From Idiomarina seosinensis (GTDB lineage: Bacteria; Pseudomonadota; Gammaproteobacteria; Enterobacterales; Alteromonadaceae), in assembly GCF_003987275.1 (NCBI RefSeq), contig NZ_PIQF01000002.1:372001-436000 (forward strand): a stretch of 64,000 nt of DNA. The letters run 5' to 3'. A program made the translations under genes and the position numbers. The notes below the pieces were generated by a model that did not search any database, was not told where the DNA came from, and saw nothing but the letters and a program-made list of their open reading frames with translations. How positions within the stretch are numbered: position 1 is the stretch's first letter; each line of letters begins with the position of its first letter. Shown here in pieces: positions 42,692 to 52,273 of the stretch.

Positions 42692-43864
42692 ATGTCACAA
42701 CCCGCATTTAACTGGCAAGATCCACTCAACATGAACTCATTACTGAGTGACGAAGAACGCATGGTACAAGACAGTGCCTACCAGTACGCTCAGAAAAATT
42801 TGATGCCCCGGGTTCTCGACGCTAATCGCCATGAGCATTTTCATCGTGAAATAATGACTGAGCTTGGCGAAATGGGTCTGTTAGGCGCTACATTACCAGA
42901 AGAATATGGCGGGGCTGGCGTTAATCATGTCTGTTACGGATTAATTGCTCGCGAAATTGAGCGCGTAGACAGCGGTTATCGTAGCGCCATGAGTGTCCAG
43001 TCTTCGTTAGTGATGCATCCTATTTATTCATTCGGTAACGAACAACAAAAACAGAAATATTTACCCAAATTGGCGACCGGCGAGTGGGTTGGTTGTTTTG
43101 GCCTCACCGAACCGGATGCCGGCTCTGATCCTGCCAGTATGCGCACTGTTGCCCGCAAAACTAATGACGGTTACGTGTTAAGCGGCAGCAAAATGTGGAT
43201 CACTAACTCTCCCATTGCCGATGTTTTTGTTGTTTGGGCAAAACTTGATGGTGAAATACGCGGGTTTATCTTAGAAAAAGGCATGAAAGGACTTAGCGCT
43301 CCCAAAATAGAGGGAAAATTCTCGTTACGAGCCTCTATTACCGGCGAAATTGTGATGGACGAAGTTGAGGTATCAGAGGCACACCTTATGCCCAATGTCA
43401 GTGGTCTCAAAGGCCCATTCAGCTGTCTTAACAAAGCTCGTTATGGGATTGCCTGGGGATCGATGGGGGCTGCCGAGTTCTGTTGGCACGCGGCGCGACA
43501 ATATACATTGGAACGCCACCAGTTCGGTCGCCCGTTAGCCGCCAATCAGTTAATTCAAAAGAAGCTGGCTGATATGCAAACTGACATTAGCCTGGGCCTA
43601 CTGGCCGCTTTGCAAGCGGGTCGCGAGCTGGATAAGGGCAGTCTTAATAGCACCGCTATTTCATTGATTAAACGCAACAATTGCGGAAAGGCACTGGATG
43701 TTGCTCGCCAGGCCCGTGACATGCACGGCGGTAATGGCATTGCCGACGAATATCACGTTATCCGCCACGTGATGAACCTAGAGGCTGTCAATACTTACGA
43801 GGGCACACATGACGTCCACGCGTTAATTCTAGGCCGCGCTCAAACTGACATCGCTGCTTTTTAA
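42692..43864 (+). CDS. gcdH: Glutaryl-CoA dehydrogenase
   Basis: Flavin acyl-CoA dehydrogenase that oxidises and decarboxylates glutaryl-CoA to crotonyl-CoA in lysine and tryptophan breakdown. The 390 residues show [13 protein letters not shown]-like [16 protein letters not shown] (about 135-150), [18 protein letters not shown], and the catalytic-base region [20 protein letters not shown] near the C-terminus typical of GCDH. It is 36 bp after fnr and 29 bp before the E1 gene, so it may head or join the following operon. Confidence 0.9.
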   Translation: MSQPAFNWQDPLNMNSLLSDEERMVQDSAYQYAQKNLMPRVLDANRHEHFHREIMTELGEMGLLGATLPEEYGGAGVNHVCYGLIAREIERVDSGYRSAMSVQSSLVMHPIYSFGNEQQKQKYLPKLATGEWVGCFGLTEPDAGSDPASMRTVARKTNDGYVLSGSKMWITNSPIADVFVVWAKLDGEIRGFILEKGMKGLSAPKIEGKFSLRASITGEIVMDEVEVSEAHLMPNVSGLKGPFSCLNKARYGIAWGSMGAAEFCWHAARQYTLERHQFGRPLAANQLIQKKLADMQTDISLGLLAALQAGRELDKGSLNSTAISLIKRNNCGKALDVARQARDMHGGNGIADEYHVIRHVMNLEAVNTYEGTHDVHALILGRAQTDIAAF

Positions 43865-43893
43865 AACAACATAAACAACAGGGAGTCGCGACG

Positions 43894-46092
43894 ATGATGC
43901 GGACGGACTTCGAAAGCTGGCAAGCAGACTTTATTGAACGCCTTCAAACTGGTCAATTGCCCCAAGCACACTCTCCCGTTACGACAATTTCAGATTCCAT
44001 GGTGAGCAGTTGGTACAACAGTCAACTGCTCAGTCGCTTCGCTGATCTCGAGTCTCGACGACTACAAAAACAAGGCAAGAGTTTTTATACTATTGGCAGT
44101 GCCGGCCATGAGAGCAACGCCGCAGTAGCGGCCGCACTTAAGATAACCGACCCGGCGTTTTTGCATTATCGTAGCGGCGCCTTTTTTTTACAAAGGGCAC
44201 ACCAAAAGCCGGGGACTCAGCCTTTATACGACCTAATGCTCTCGTTTTGTGCTTCAGCCGAGGACCCAATTTCTGGCGGGCGTCATAAAGTCCTTGGCAG
44301 CCTCGAGTTAAATATCCCCCCACAAACCTCAACTATCGCATCTCATTTACCAAAAGCCATGGGTACGGCTCACGCAATAGCAATGAGTAAACGCTTGAAG
44401 CTGGCAGGCACATGGCCAAATGACTCCGTCGTTTTATGCAGCTTTGGAGACGCCTCGGCAAATCACTCGACACTCTTGGGGGCATTAAATTCGACCGCGT
44501 GGGCAGCCTATCAGGGCATTCCAATGCCCATAATGTTCGTCTGTGAAGATAATGGCATAGGGATTTCCACCCGCTCTCCGAAGGGCTGGATCGCGCAACG
44601 ATTACAAAGCTTCCAGCCAATTAAATATTTTTACGCAGACGGCCGCGATAGCCAACAAGTATTCCTTACTGCTCAGGCAGCTCGACAATATATTAAAAAA
44701 TCGGGTAAGCCAGCCATTTTACATCTACAGACAACACGCTACTTCGGTCATGCCGGAGCTGATGCGGAAGTCGCTTATCGCGACAAATACCATATTGCGG
44801 CAGACTTTGAGAACGACGTACTGCTGTTCAGCGCTGCGCAGTTGGTAAAGCGGGGAATAACCTCTGCACCTGAACTAGCCAACCATGCCCAGTCAATCAA
44901 AGAACGGGTGGCCCGCGTCGCTGAACAGGCGTCGTTGAGACCACGACTAACAACGGCGAAAGCTATAAGTTCGTCGGTTGTCGCGAAAGCCAGGAGTGGA
45001 GATGCAAAAGTTCGCAGTGAAACCTCCATCAATCAGGCTTTAGCGTTTGATAAGCGTAATATGCATACACCTCAGCCGCTGGGTAAAATGCTTAACTGGG
45101 CGTTACATGAAATTATGCAAGAGCACCCAAATGCACTGATTTTCGGAGAAGATGTCGCCAAAAAAGGTGGTGTTTATCATGTGACCCATCATCTATGCGA
45201 ACAATTTGGCCCAAACCGGGTCATGAACACGGTACTTGATGAACAGACCATTCTTGGCTTAACCATTGGTGCAGCACAACAGGGTTTCCTACCGATCCCC
45301 GAAATACAATTTTTAGCCTACATGCATAACGCAGAGGATCAGCTACGCGGCGAAGCCGCCACCTTGCCGTTCTTTTCCAACGGCCAATATGATAACCCAA
45401 TGGTTATTCGTATCGCCGGCCTAGCCTACCAGAAAGGTTTTGGTGGCCATTTCCATAACGACAATTCTTTTGCTGTCTTTCGCGACATTCCGGGCGTTAT
45501 CGTCATGTGCCCGAGTAATGGTCGCGACGCCGCGCTGTTAATGCATCATGCCGTTGACCTTGCACAACGAGAGCGGCGTGTCGTAATTATGCTGGAGCCT
45601 ATCGCTTTGTATATGGCCCGCGATTTACTCCAGGCTGGTGATAACGGCTGGCTATTTGATTACCCTTCAGCTAAAGAAGCCATACCGAAACTGGGCCAAC
45701 CAACAGTTCACGGTTCCGGTAAAAAAGTTGCTGTCATTAGTTATGGCAACGGCTATTACCTAAGCCGTCAAGCCTGCGCAGAACTGCAGGCAGAGGACCA
45801 AGTCCGTATTATCGACTTACGGTATCTAGTGCCACTAGCTATGGATAGCGTCATGCCTTTTATTGAAGAGTGTGAAAAGGTATTGATCGTCGATGAATGT
45901 CGCCAACGAGGATCGCTTAGCGAAGAAATCATCACCTATCTACAGGAACATCAACCAAACCTGTTCAGCCAGGTATCACGGTTAACCGCTGAGGATTGTT
46001 TTATTCCGTTAGGTAAAGCCGCTTACGATATTTTGCCATCAGCAAATCAGATAAAAGATCGTTTGCAAACAATGGGAGTACTTAGGCAATGA
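43894..46092 (+). CDS. Fused alpha-beta E1 of a 2-oxoacid dehydrogenase
   Basis: Thiamine-diphosphate enzyme in which the E1 alpha (about 30-330) and beta (about 390-730) chains of branched-chain-type 2-oxoacid dehydrogenases are joined in 732 residues. The TPP site is CSFGDASANHS (GDA in place of the usual GDG) followed by CEDNGIGIS; the beta part has GEDVAKKGGVYHVT, NTVLDEQTILGLTIGAAQQG and CPSNGRDAALLMHHAV. No E2 or E3 gene lies in the window. The neighbours suggest 2-oxoadipate or another acid of lysine breakdown as substrate, but branched-chain acids are equally possible. Confidence 0.82.
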   Translation: MMRTDFESWQADFIERLQTGQLPQAHSPVTTISDSMVSSWYNSQLLSRFADLESRRLQKQGKSFYTIGSAGHESNAAVAAALKITDPAFLHYRSGAFFLQRAHQKPGTQPLYDLMLSFCASAEDPISGGRHKVLGSLELNIPPQTSTIASHLPKAMGTAHAIAMSKRLKLAGTWPNDSVVLCSFGDASANHSTLLGALNSTAWAAYQGIPMPIMFVCEDNGIGISTRSPKGWIAQRLQSFQPIKYFYADGRDSQQVFLTAQAARQYIKKSGKPAILHLQTTRYFGHAGADAEVAYRDKYHIAADFENDVLLFSAAQLVKRGITSAPELANHAQSIKERVARVAEQASLRPRLTTAKAISSSVVAKARSGDAKVRSETSINQALAFDKRNMHTPQPLGKMLNWALHEIMQEHPNALIFGEDVAKKGGVYHVTHHLCEQFGPNRVMNTVLDEQTILGLTIGAAQQGFLPIPEIQFLAYMHNAEDQLRGEAATLPFFSNGQYDNPMVIRIAGLAYQKGFGGHFHNDNSFAVFRDIPGVIVMCPSNGRDAALLMHHAVDLAQRERRVVIMLEPIALYMARDLLQAGDNGWLFDYPSAKEAIPKLGQPTVHGSGKKVAVISYGNGYYLSRQACAELQAEDQVRIIDLRYLVPLAMDSVMPFIEECEKVLIVDECRQRGSLSEEIITYLQEHQPNLFSQVSRLTAEDCFIPLGKAAYDILPSANQIKDRLQTMGVLRQ

Positions 46093-47117
46093 CGGCAATA
46101 AACAGTAAGCCCACTGCGGTTGTGGTCTGCCCGGGCCGGGGTGGCTACAACAAGCCCGAACTTGGCTCTATTTTTCGACATCATGAAAAGCAAAAGCCAT
46201 TAATCGACAAATGGGACGCTCGGCGTGACGCATTGGGGACAGCTACTGTATCGCAACTTGACCAAGCCGATAAATTCGACTTTAACTGGCATCGGCAAGC
46301 CGATAACGCAGCAGCGCTGATCTACGCAGCGGGTTACCTGGATTTTAACGCGATTAGAGATGACTACAATATTGTGGCAGTAACCGGCAACTCGATGGGC
46401 TGGTACACAGCTCTTGCGTGCGCTGGCGTATGGGACGCAGAACATGCCATGGACATTGTTACCGACATGGCAGTTAATACAGCCGAGGCCGAAGGAGCAC
46501 AGTTAATTTATCCGTTGGTTGACGAAAACTGGGTTTGGCACGCACCTTATCAACAGGCCATAACCGATGTACTGAAACAGCACCAGGGTAAGCTGTTTGA
46601 GTCTATTCGTTATGGTGGCTATATCTTACTTTCCGGAACGCAGGCTGCGATAGCAGCCGCCGCAAAAGATTTGCCAGTTATCGAACAGCGCTTCCCAATG
46701 ATTTTGCCAGGTCATGCAGCATTTCATTCTTCGCTAATGCAAGCAGCCTCAGATCGGGCATTAAAGAAATGGTCAGTAAAACAGTTTCAGCAGCCGAAAA
46801 CCCCATTGATTGATGGCCGTGGCTTTTGCTGGCAATTACCTGGTATCGACCTTGACGCGATAAGACAGTATACGTTTCAACACCAAGTGACCGAAACGTA
46901 TGACTTCACTCGCGCGCTACAAGTTGCAATCCATGAGTTTGCACCCGACCACCTGATCCTGCTTGGACCCGGTAATAGTCTTGGCGGCGCGGCGGGACAA
47001 GTCGCATCGATGCTAAACTGGCAAGGCATTACTAATAAAAGTAGCTTTAATAATATACAAAAAAGCGACACCAGAGGAACTCCGATGCCACCTATTGTGA
47101 GTTTGGGGATTAACTAG
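46089..47117 (+). CDS. FabD-like acyltransferase domain protein
   Basis: A 342-residue protein with the acyl carrier protein transacylase fold. The nucleophile elbow GNSMGW (about 97-102, fitting GxSxG) and the likely catalytic His in LPGHAAFHSSLM are visible, as is the family-like LLGPGNSLGGAAGQ near the end. It is not the housekeeping FabD: the N-terminus VVVCPGRGGYNKPELG lacks the usual FPGQGSQ. It overlaps the E1 stop by four bases (ATGA), so the two are coupled. Acyl donor and acceptor are unknown. Confidence 0.72.
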   Translation: MTAINSKPTAVVVCPGRGGYNKPELGSIFRHHEKQKPLIDKWDARRDALGTATVSQLDQADKFDFNWHRQADNAAALIYAAGYLDFNAIRDDYNIVAVTGNSMGWYTALACAGVWDAEHAMDIVTDMAVNTAEAEGAQLIYPLVDENWVWHAPYQQAITDVLKQHQGKLFESIRYGGYILLSGTQAAIAAAAKDLPVIEQRFPMILPGHAAFHSSLMQAASDRALKKWSVKQFQQPKTPLIDGRGFCWQLPGIDLDAIRQYTFQHQVTETYDFTRALQVAIHEFAPDHLILLGPGNSLGGAAGQVASMLNWQGITNKSSFNNIQKSDTRGTPMPPIVSLGIN

Positions 47118-47130
47118 TTAACAATCTGCT

Positions 47131-49548
47131 CTAGCTCACCCCACGCTGATTCAAATGCTCTTTATACGCCATATCGCTTCCCATGATATGGCGTGTCAGC
47201 CATGCTTTGACAAATTCAAGCAGCTCATCAATAACGTCTTCATTGTTATCAACGCGCTGTTTAAAACGCATGACGTCAGCAACTAAGTCTTTGTGCTTCT
47301 GCTTGTGATTTTCTAAATCATCGTAGCCGTGGCGCTCCATTAACAATTCTTCATAATTAAAATGGGTGGCGGTGTAATTAATTAACGAATTCACTAAGCG
47401 CTGCACAGCATGATGATCGCCGCCGCGCTGCTTAAGCCGGAAGATCTCGTTAGCAATATAAATTAGCCGCTGGTGTTGACGGTTAACCTCCTCGATGCCG
47501 ACATCCAGCTTATCACTCCATTCAATCAATTTCTGTTGGCGGCGGATACGCTCAGCAATCACATCATCTTCTATGTAATAACGGTCTCCGAGTGACTTAA
47601 TTTCCCCCCCCAGCGTGGTCAGTTGAGCAGAGCTTTCTAATGCCTCCTGGGAGCGCTGGTCAACCACTTTCGCACTGGCAGATAGCGAGTGAATAGTATT
47701 CTGAATATTATAAGTCACTGTCGACTGTTCTTCTGCGGCCGAAGCAATTTGAGTATTAAAGTCGCTTATAACGCAAACATTACTCACAATATCGCGCAGC
47801 GAACTTTCAGCGCTCACTGCGTGTTCTACATTATCCGCAGCCAGTGCTTTATTGCTCTCCATACTACTCACGGCAGTTTCCGTATTCTTTTCCAGCTTTC
47901 CAACCACGCTCTGGATTTCGCCAGTTGACGCCTGCACTCGCTGAGCCAGTTGCCGGACTTCATCAGCAACCACTGCGAAGCCACGACCTGATTCACCTGC
48001 CCTGGCCGCCTCAATAGCAGCATTCAACGCTAACAAGTTGGTTTGATCAGCGATATCATTAATGGTTAACAAGATCTTGGAAATCGCTCTGCTGTCTTCA
48101 GACAAAGACTTTATTACCTGTTGTGACTCAGACACCTCGTGTTCCAATTGACGAATTGCGGTGACCATTAGCTGAACCTTTTGTTGACCGTGCTCCGCCG
48201 ACTCCAGTGTTTTATCAGCCTCCGTCGCGGCTTTCTGCGTCGATTCTGACACTTCACTAATAGCCGCTGTCATTTGTTCAACTGCCGCTGCCGCGCTCTG
48301 CATCTGTTCTGCCTGTTCATTAGCTTTTCGAGCCAACTCGTTGATCGCCTTGTAATTTCTGGCACCAAGATCATCCATACCACGACTTGATGCCCGTATC
48401 GCATCTACCGAGTAGCTGGTCTCAACCGCGATAGAATTAAGATATTCAGTAATACGTCCAAGCTCATCCTTACTAAAACGCTCACCCAGACTGTTCAGGT
48501 CGCCGTTTGCCAGTGATTTAGCCATGTTGATATTGGCATTAACAGCACGATAAATCCCCAGATACATGCTGGTGAATAGCAATAGCTGAACAATCACCAT
48601 TACTACCAGTAAGGCAATGTTCCAAATAACCACTGACTCCAGTTGTTTTAAGCGATTTTGCTGAACTTGTTGGTAGAGAGGCACGACTTCATCATAAAGT
48701 TTGTACAACTGTGCAACAGCCTTTGTGCCTTGGTTAAAGTATTCTCTCGAATTGATGAATGAATCTGTGACCACTGAAGTCGATTGATCGCGGAAGCTAC
48801 GCAATGCCGCTATCGCGCCCGGCGCCATTTCGAGCTGGGCTAAGCCACTGCGATACTGGTTGAGCACAGCTAAACTTGTAGCAAACGCGTCCGTCTGAGT
48901 TTTTAGCGTCACATTTAAGTTTAATATCCGTTGTTTTAAGGTGTCATTAGTGACACCACTTAGCCAACGAGCTCCTAGCCCACGTAGCTGCCCAGTAACC
49001 TCAACCAACTCAGGTAGTTCCGCTGTAGCAAGCAGAGACAGATAAAGGGCGTCGAGCTTATCTTCTAATAACTGATTCGAATTTCTGGCCGTTTGCGCTA
49101 ACAATGTCTGCAACTGGACAATCACACTACTATAAGCGTCAAATTCAGTGCTCTGCTGCTGAGCTTGCCGCCATAACTGCTCAAGTTTCCTTAGCTCCTG
49201 TGCAACCAGCATCTGCTCCAGTTGCTGGTTGGCAACGCTTAACTTTTGCAAGTTATTTTCTATTGAAGACTTAAGCGATGCCAACTGCGATGATTTTTGC
49301 CCTGACGAGACCAAACCACGATAAGTAGCAACCTCTTCCAGCAATTCACGTATAGGAATCCATAAAGCCACAGCATCTAGCTTAAGCTGTGTTTGTTGCT
49401 GCTGCTCCCACGAGTCCTTAACCATTAAGCTACTGAGTACGATAACCGGGATAAACAAAATGATACCGATCAGACTAAATTTACGGCGAAAGCTTAAGCT
49501 GTTAAAAAGAAACTGAATAGGCCGCGTTAACCAATTTACGCCCCGCAT
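47131..49548 (-). CDS. Methyl-accepting chemotaxis protein with C-terminal bacteriohemerythrin
   Basis: An 805-residue chemoreceptor. The order is a membrane segment (about 23-43), a long helical periplasmic domain, a second membrane segment (about 310-332), HAMP, the signalling domain with the hairpin tip [44 protein letters not shown] (positions about 488-531), then a hemerythrin domain in the last 130 residues. The latter keeps the di-iron ligands: W..KL..G, NRQHQRL, THFNYEE, ENHKQKH and [10 protein letters not shown]. It would sense O2 or NO in the cytoplasm and steer movement. No other che gene is in the window. Confidence 0.9.
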   Translation of the reverse strand: MRGVNWLTRPIQFLFNSLSFRRKFSLIGIILFIPVIVLSSLMVKDSWEQQQQTQLKLDAVALWIPIRELLEEVATYRGLVSSGQKSSQLASLKSSIENNLQKLSVANQQLEQMLVAQELRKLEQLWRQAQQQSTEFDAYSSVIVQLQTLLAQTARNSNQLLEDKLDALYLSLLATAELPELVEVTGQLRGLGARWLSGVTNDTLKQRILNLNVTLKTQTDAFATSLAVLNQYRSGLAQLEMAPGAIAALRSFRDQSTSVVTDSFINSREYFNQGTKAVAQLYKLYDEVVPLYQQVQQNRLKQLESVVIWNIALLVVMVIVQLLLFTSMYLGIYRAVNANINMAKSLANGDLNSLGERFSKDELGRITEYLNSIAVETSYSVDAIRASSRGMDDLGARNYKAINELARKANEQAEQMQSAAAAVEQMTAAISEVSESTQKAATEADKTLESAEHGQQKVQLMVTAIRQLEHEVSESQQVIKSLSEDSRAISKILLTINDIADQTNLLALNAAIEAARAGESGRGFAVVADEVRQLAQRVQASTGEIQSVVGKLEKNTETAVSSMESNKALAADNVEHAVSAESSLRDIVSNVCVISDFNTQIASAAEEQSTVTYNIQNTIHSLSASAKVVDQRSQEALESSAQLTTLGGEIKSLGDRYYIEDDVIAERIRRQQKLIEWSDKLDVGIEEVNRQHQRLIYIANEIFRLKQRGGDHHAVQRLVNSLINYTATHFNYEELLMERHGYDDLENHKQKHKDLVADVMRFKQRVDNNEDVIDELLEFVKAWLTRHIMGSDMAYKEHLNQRGVS

Positions 49549-49558
49549 AGACTGCTCC

Positions 49559-50272
49559 TTAATAACCGCAAACCGCGGTTTCCAATGCGACCGTAATCAT
49601 ATGATCAAATGAACGTTCTCGCTGTTCTGAGGATAAATGCTGTTGAGTCAGTAAATCATCCGATACAGTTAATATCGCAAGCGCCTCGGCCCGATAACGT
49701 GACGCAACTGAGTACAAACCAGCCGCTTCCATTTCAATCGCCAGTATGTGCATCCGGTTAAGAGTTTTTATTAATGTTCGGTTAGGGTGATAGAAACTGT
49801 CCGTGGAAAACACTTTTCCCACGTGAACATTTACCCCCTCTCGTTCAGCCTTTTCAACTGCCGTATTTAGCAATCGATAGTCAGCAATTGCGGAAAAATC
49901 ATAGCCTGCGAATTGTTGTCGATTTGCATTAGAATCGGTTGAAGCGCCAGCAGCCAGAACCATATCATTTAGCGCAACATGCGGGTCGGTAGAGCCACAT
50001 GACCCTACCCGAATAAGGCGCTTTACATTAAACTCCCGCAGCAACTCTTCGGCATACAACATACAGCTCGGAAGCCCCATACCAGTACCCATTACCGATA
50101 CCCGAGTTCCCTGATAAAAGCCTGTATAACCGAGCATGTTGCGAGTTTCATTAATCAGTGTTGGTGTATCCAAGTAACGCTCGGCAATAAATTTTGCTCG
50201 TAGCGGATCCCCAGGCAGCAAACAACTCTCCGAAAATTGTCCCGGTTTAGCTTGAATATGTGGCGTTGTCAT
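49559..50272 (-). CDS. deoD: DeoD-type purine nucleoside phosphorylase
   Basis: Cytoplasmic enzyme cleaving purine (deoxy)nucleosides with phosphate. The 237 residues have [14 protein letters not shown] (about 18-31), [25 protein letters not shown] and [13 protein letters not shown], with the active-site Asp in TVSDDLLT, all as in DeoD. It is 10 bp upstream of the chemoreceptor gene on the same strand. Confidence 0.95.
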   Translation of the reverse strand: MTTPHIQAKPGQFSESCLLPGDPLRAKFIAERYLDTPTLINETRNMLGYTGFYQGTRVSVMGTGMGLPSCMLYAEELLREFNVKRLIRVGSCGSTDPHVALNDMVLAAGASTDSNANRQQFAGYDFSAIADYRLLNTAVEKAEREGVNVHVGKVFSTDSFYHPNRTLIKTLNRMHILAIEMEAAGLYSVASRYRAEALAILTVSDDLLTQQHLSSEQRERSFDHMITVALETAVCGY

Positions 50273-50399
50273 ATATTATGCTTTAACCTTAATTGTTTTA
50301 ATCAATTTCGATGCGCAGGCAAAGGTAGCCTAACCGCTGTCCGAATCACTTGATGTAAATCAACAATACAAACAAAATTAGATCCAATCGGAGTATAGA

Positions 50400-50627
50400 A
50401 TGAGTGTCGAAAAAGCAGTAACCGCTTTTGCCGGTTTTATGGTTTTACTATCAGTGGCATTAACCTACTGGCTGCATCCCAACTTTGTCTGGCTAACGGT
50501 ATTTGTCGGCGCCAACTTATTTCAACAATCCTTTACCGGATTCTGCCCGGCTAGTATTTTTCTGAAGCGAGTTGTTGGCTTAAAAACCGAGCGTGAGCTG
50601 GCCAATACAAAAAAAACCGCCAACTGA
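50400..50627 (+). CDS. DUF2892-type small membrane protein
   Basis: A 75-residue protein with two hydrophobic segments (about 9-25 and 28-42) and the family text FTGFCPASIFLKRVVGLK. DUF2892 domains also occur fused to rhodanese domains, but no rhodanese is present here. Function unknown. Its last codons overlap the terminator of the convergent ompW gene. Confidence 0.8.
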   Translation: MSVEKAVTAFAGFMVLLSVALTYWLHPNFVWLTVFVGANLFQQSFTGFCPASIFLKRVVGLKTERELANTKKTAN

Positions 50628-50642
50628 AGAACCTGTTGGCGG
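50611..50642 (-). terminator. ompW terminator overlapping the DUF2892 stop
   Basis: CCGCCAAC (50617-50624) pairs with GTTGGCGG (50635-50642), and on the minus strand a run of T follows. It serves ompW, while its distal arm encodes the last codons of the opposite gene. Confidence 0.75.
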
Positions 50643-50693
50643 TAGGGGCAACTTCCCTAATCTAGCCCCATAAACTTGCTCGGAAATAGATCT

Positions 50694-51392
50694 TTAAAAG
50701 TGGTAACGCAGGCCAATCATCGCGACATAAGGGTCTATTTGCACGTCAACACTTTCAATAGTAGAACCGTTCAGACGCACATCGCCGGTGGTATCAATAT
50801 CCATTTTGCTGACCATCAAGTGCACTCCCCAGTCCTTGTTAAGCTCAACATTAACACCAGCCTGAAGCGCTAATCCCCAACTGTTTTCAAGCGCAAGGTC
50901 AACGCTATCATCAGTGGTTGCCACGCCCAGAGCTTGCAGCGTCGAACGTAATTCCGGAGCAGGCTGTTCATCGAAAAATGCAGTGTAGTTAACGCCGACA
51001 CCAACAAATGGTTTAAACAGATCACTGCCCAAATCAAAGTGATATTGTGCTAATAAGGTCGGTGGAAGGTGTTTGGTTTTGCCGATGTTCAATCCGGCTA
51101 ATGAACCTGTGGCTGTAATATCGTGGCTAAACGGAGTCGCCGCGACAAGTTCAACAACCCAGTTTTCGTCCAACGCGTAATCAAACGTCAAACCCAGTTG
51201 GGTATTCGTATTAACGCCGACACCCGTGCTATTCTGTTCTAACCCGGCAACATTTTCGACCACGTTAAGCGAGCCGCTGCTGTCGTCTGGCATAACGCCA
51301 ATAGCACCAACATTTACAGAAAAATCGTTAGCAAGTGCTGAACTACTTAATAACCCTAATAATACACCAAGAGACAATACAGAACGCTTCAT
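50694..51392 (-). CDS. ompW: OmpW-family outer membrane protein
   Basis: An eight-stranded outer membrane barrel protein of 232 residues. The signal peptide is MKRSVLSLGVLLGLLSSSALA. Family text includes LGLTFDYALDENWVVELVAATPF, LPPTLLAQYHFD, FKPFVGVGVNYTAFFDE and the C-terminal aromatic IGLRYHF, the usual barrel insertion signal. E. coli ompW is induced by FNR in anoxia; an FNR box lies upstream here as well. Confidence 0.93.
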   Translation of the reverse strand: MKRSVLSLGVLLGLLSSSALANDFSVNVGAIGVMPDDSSGSLNVVENVAGLEQNSTGVGVNTNTQLGLTFDYALDENWVVELVAATPFSHDITATGSLAGLNIGKTKHLPPTLLAQYHFDLGSDLFKPFVGVGVNYTAFFDEQPAPELRSTLQALGVATTDDSVDLALENSWGLALQAGVNVELNKDWGVHLMVSKMDIDTTGDVRLNGSTIESVDVQIDPYVAMIGLRYHF

Positions 51393-51425
51393 GGGTAACT
51401 CCTTGTGAATAGAATACCCATGAAT

Positions 51426-51465
51426 TTTATAAGGTTTTGACTTTACACAACTTGATCTATATCAG
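51426..51465 (-). promoter_or_regulatory. FNR class II promoter of ompW
   Basis: TTGAT-CTAT-ATCAG (51452-51465) matches FNR at nine of ten positions. On the minus strand a TATAAA -10 lies at 51431-51426, giving a start near 51418, 40.5 bp from the box centre and about 26 nt before the ATG. Confidence 0.68.
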
Positions 51466-51477
51466 TATTTTTACTGA

Positions 51478-52194
51478 TTAGGTCTCCGCGTTGTGGTAAA
51501 CATTTTGCACATCGTCACAGTCGTTTAGCATGTCCATCAACCGCTCAAACATCGGCATGTCGTCCTCACCTATCGACGTAGTAACATGTGGTAGGAATTG
51601 AATTTCATCAGCGTCAAAATCAATTGACTCAAAGGCATTTGTTAAGGCCTGCCGCGCAGCCATGTACTCCGTATGCGGTGCAAATACCGTCACTACGCCA
51701 CCTTCGAATTCAACGTCAGTAACATCCACATCGGCTTCCATTAATGCTTCTAGTACGTCGTCTTCATTATCATGCTTAAATGCAAAAATGGCGCAATGTT
51801 CAAACGAATGCATAACACTGCCCTGCTCACCGATTTTGGACTTACTTTTAGTAAAGCAATTACGTACGTCGCCAAACGTCCGGTTTGGGTTATCTGTTAG
51901 GCAGTCAACAATGACCATGCAGTTACCCGGACCATAACCTTCGTAACGGGCAGGTGAAAAATCCTCTCCAGCTCCACCTTGTGCTTTATCAATTGCTTTT
52001 TCAATCACATGCGACGGAACCTGATCTTTCTTGGCGCGGTCAATCAAATTGCGTAGCGCCAGATTAGCATCAGGATCTGCTCCGCCCTGCTTAGCACAAA
52101 CATAAATCTCACGGCCATAACGGCTGTAGACCCTGCTTTTTGCAGTGGCTGTTTTGGCGATTGATTCTTTACGGTTTTGGAAGGCGCGACCCAT
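51478..52194 (-). CDS. YebC/TACO1 family protein (YeeN-like)
   Basis: A 238-residue YebC-family protein; members are described as transcription regulators or as translation factors that help ribosomes at proline stretches. The start [21 protein letters not shown] differs from the YebC MAGHSKW and resembles Yee[25 protein letters not shown] and [16 protein letters not shown] are typical. The end [11 protein letters not shown] is shared with both. It is probably a paralogue of a YebC elsewhere. Confidence 0.88.
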   Translation of the reverse strand: MGRAFQNRKESIAKTATAKSRVYSRYGREIYVCAKQGGADPDANLALRNLIDRAKKDQVPSHVIEKAIDKAQGGAGEDFSPARYEGYGPGNCMVIVDCLTDNPNRTFGDVRNCFTKSKSKIGEQGSVMHSFEHCAIFAFKHDNEDDVLEALMEADVDVTDVEFEGGVVTVFAPHTEYMAARQALTNAFESIDFDADEIQFLPHVTTSIGEDDMPMFERLMDMLNDCDDVQNVYHNAET

Positions 52195-52273
52195 AAGCTT
52201 TCTCTTGTATTTAATTTATGACGATAAAAAGAGTTCGAATTTTACACGCTGGTTTGATCGCGGTCTATTGAAA

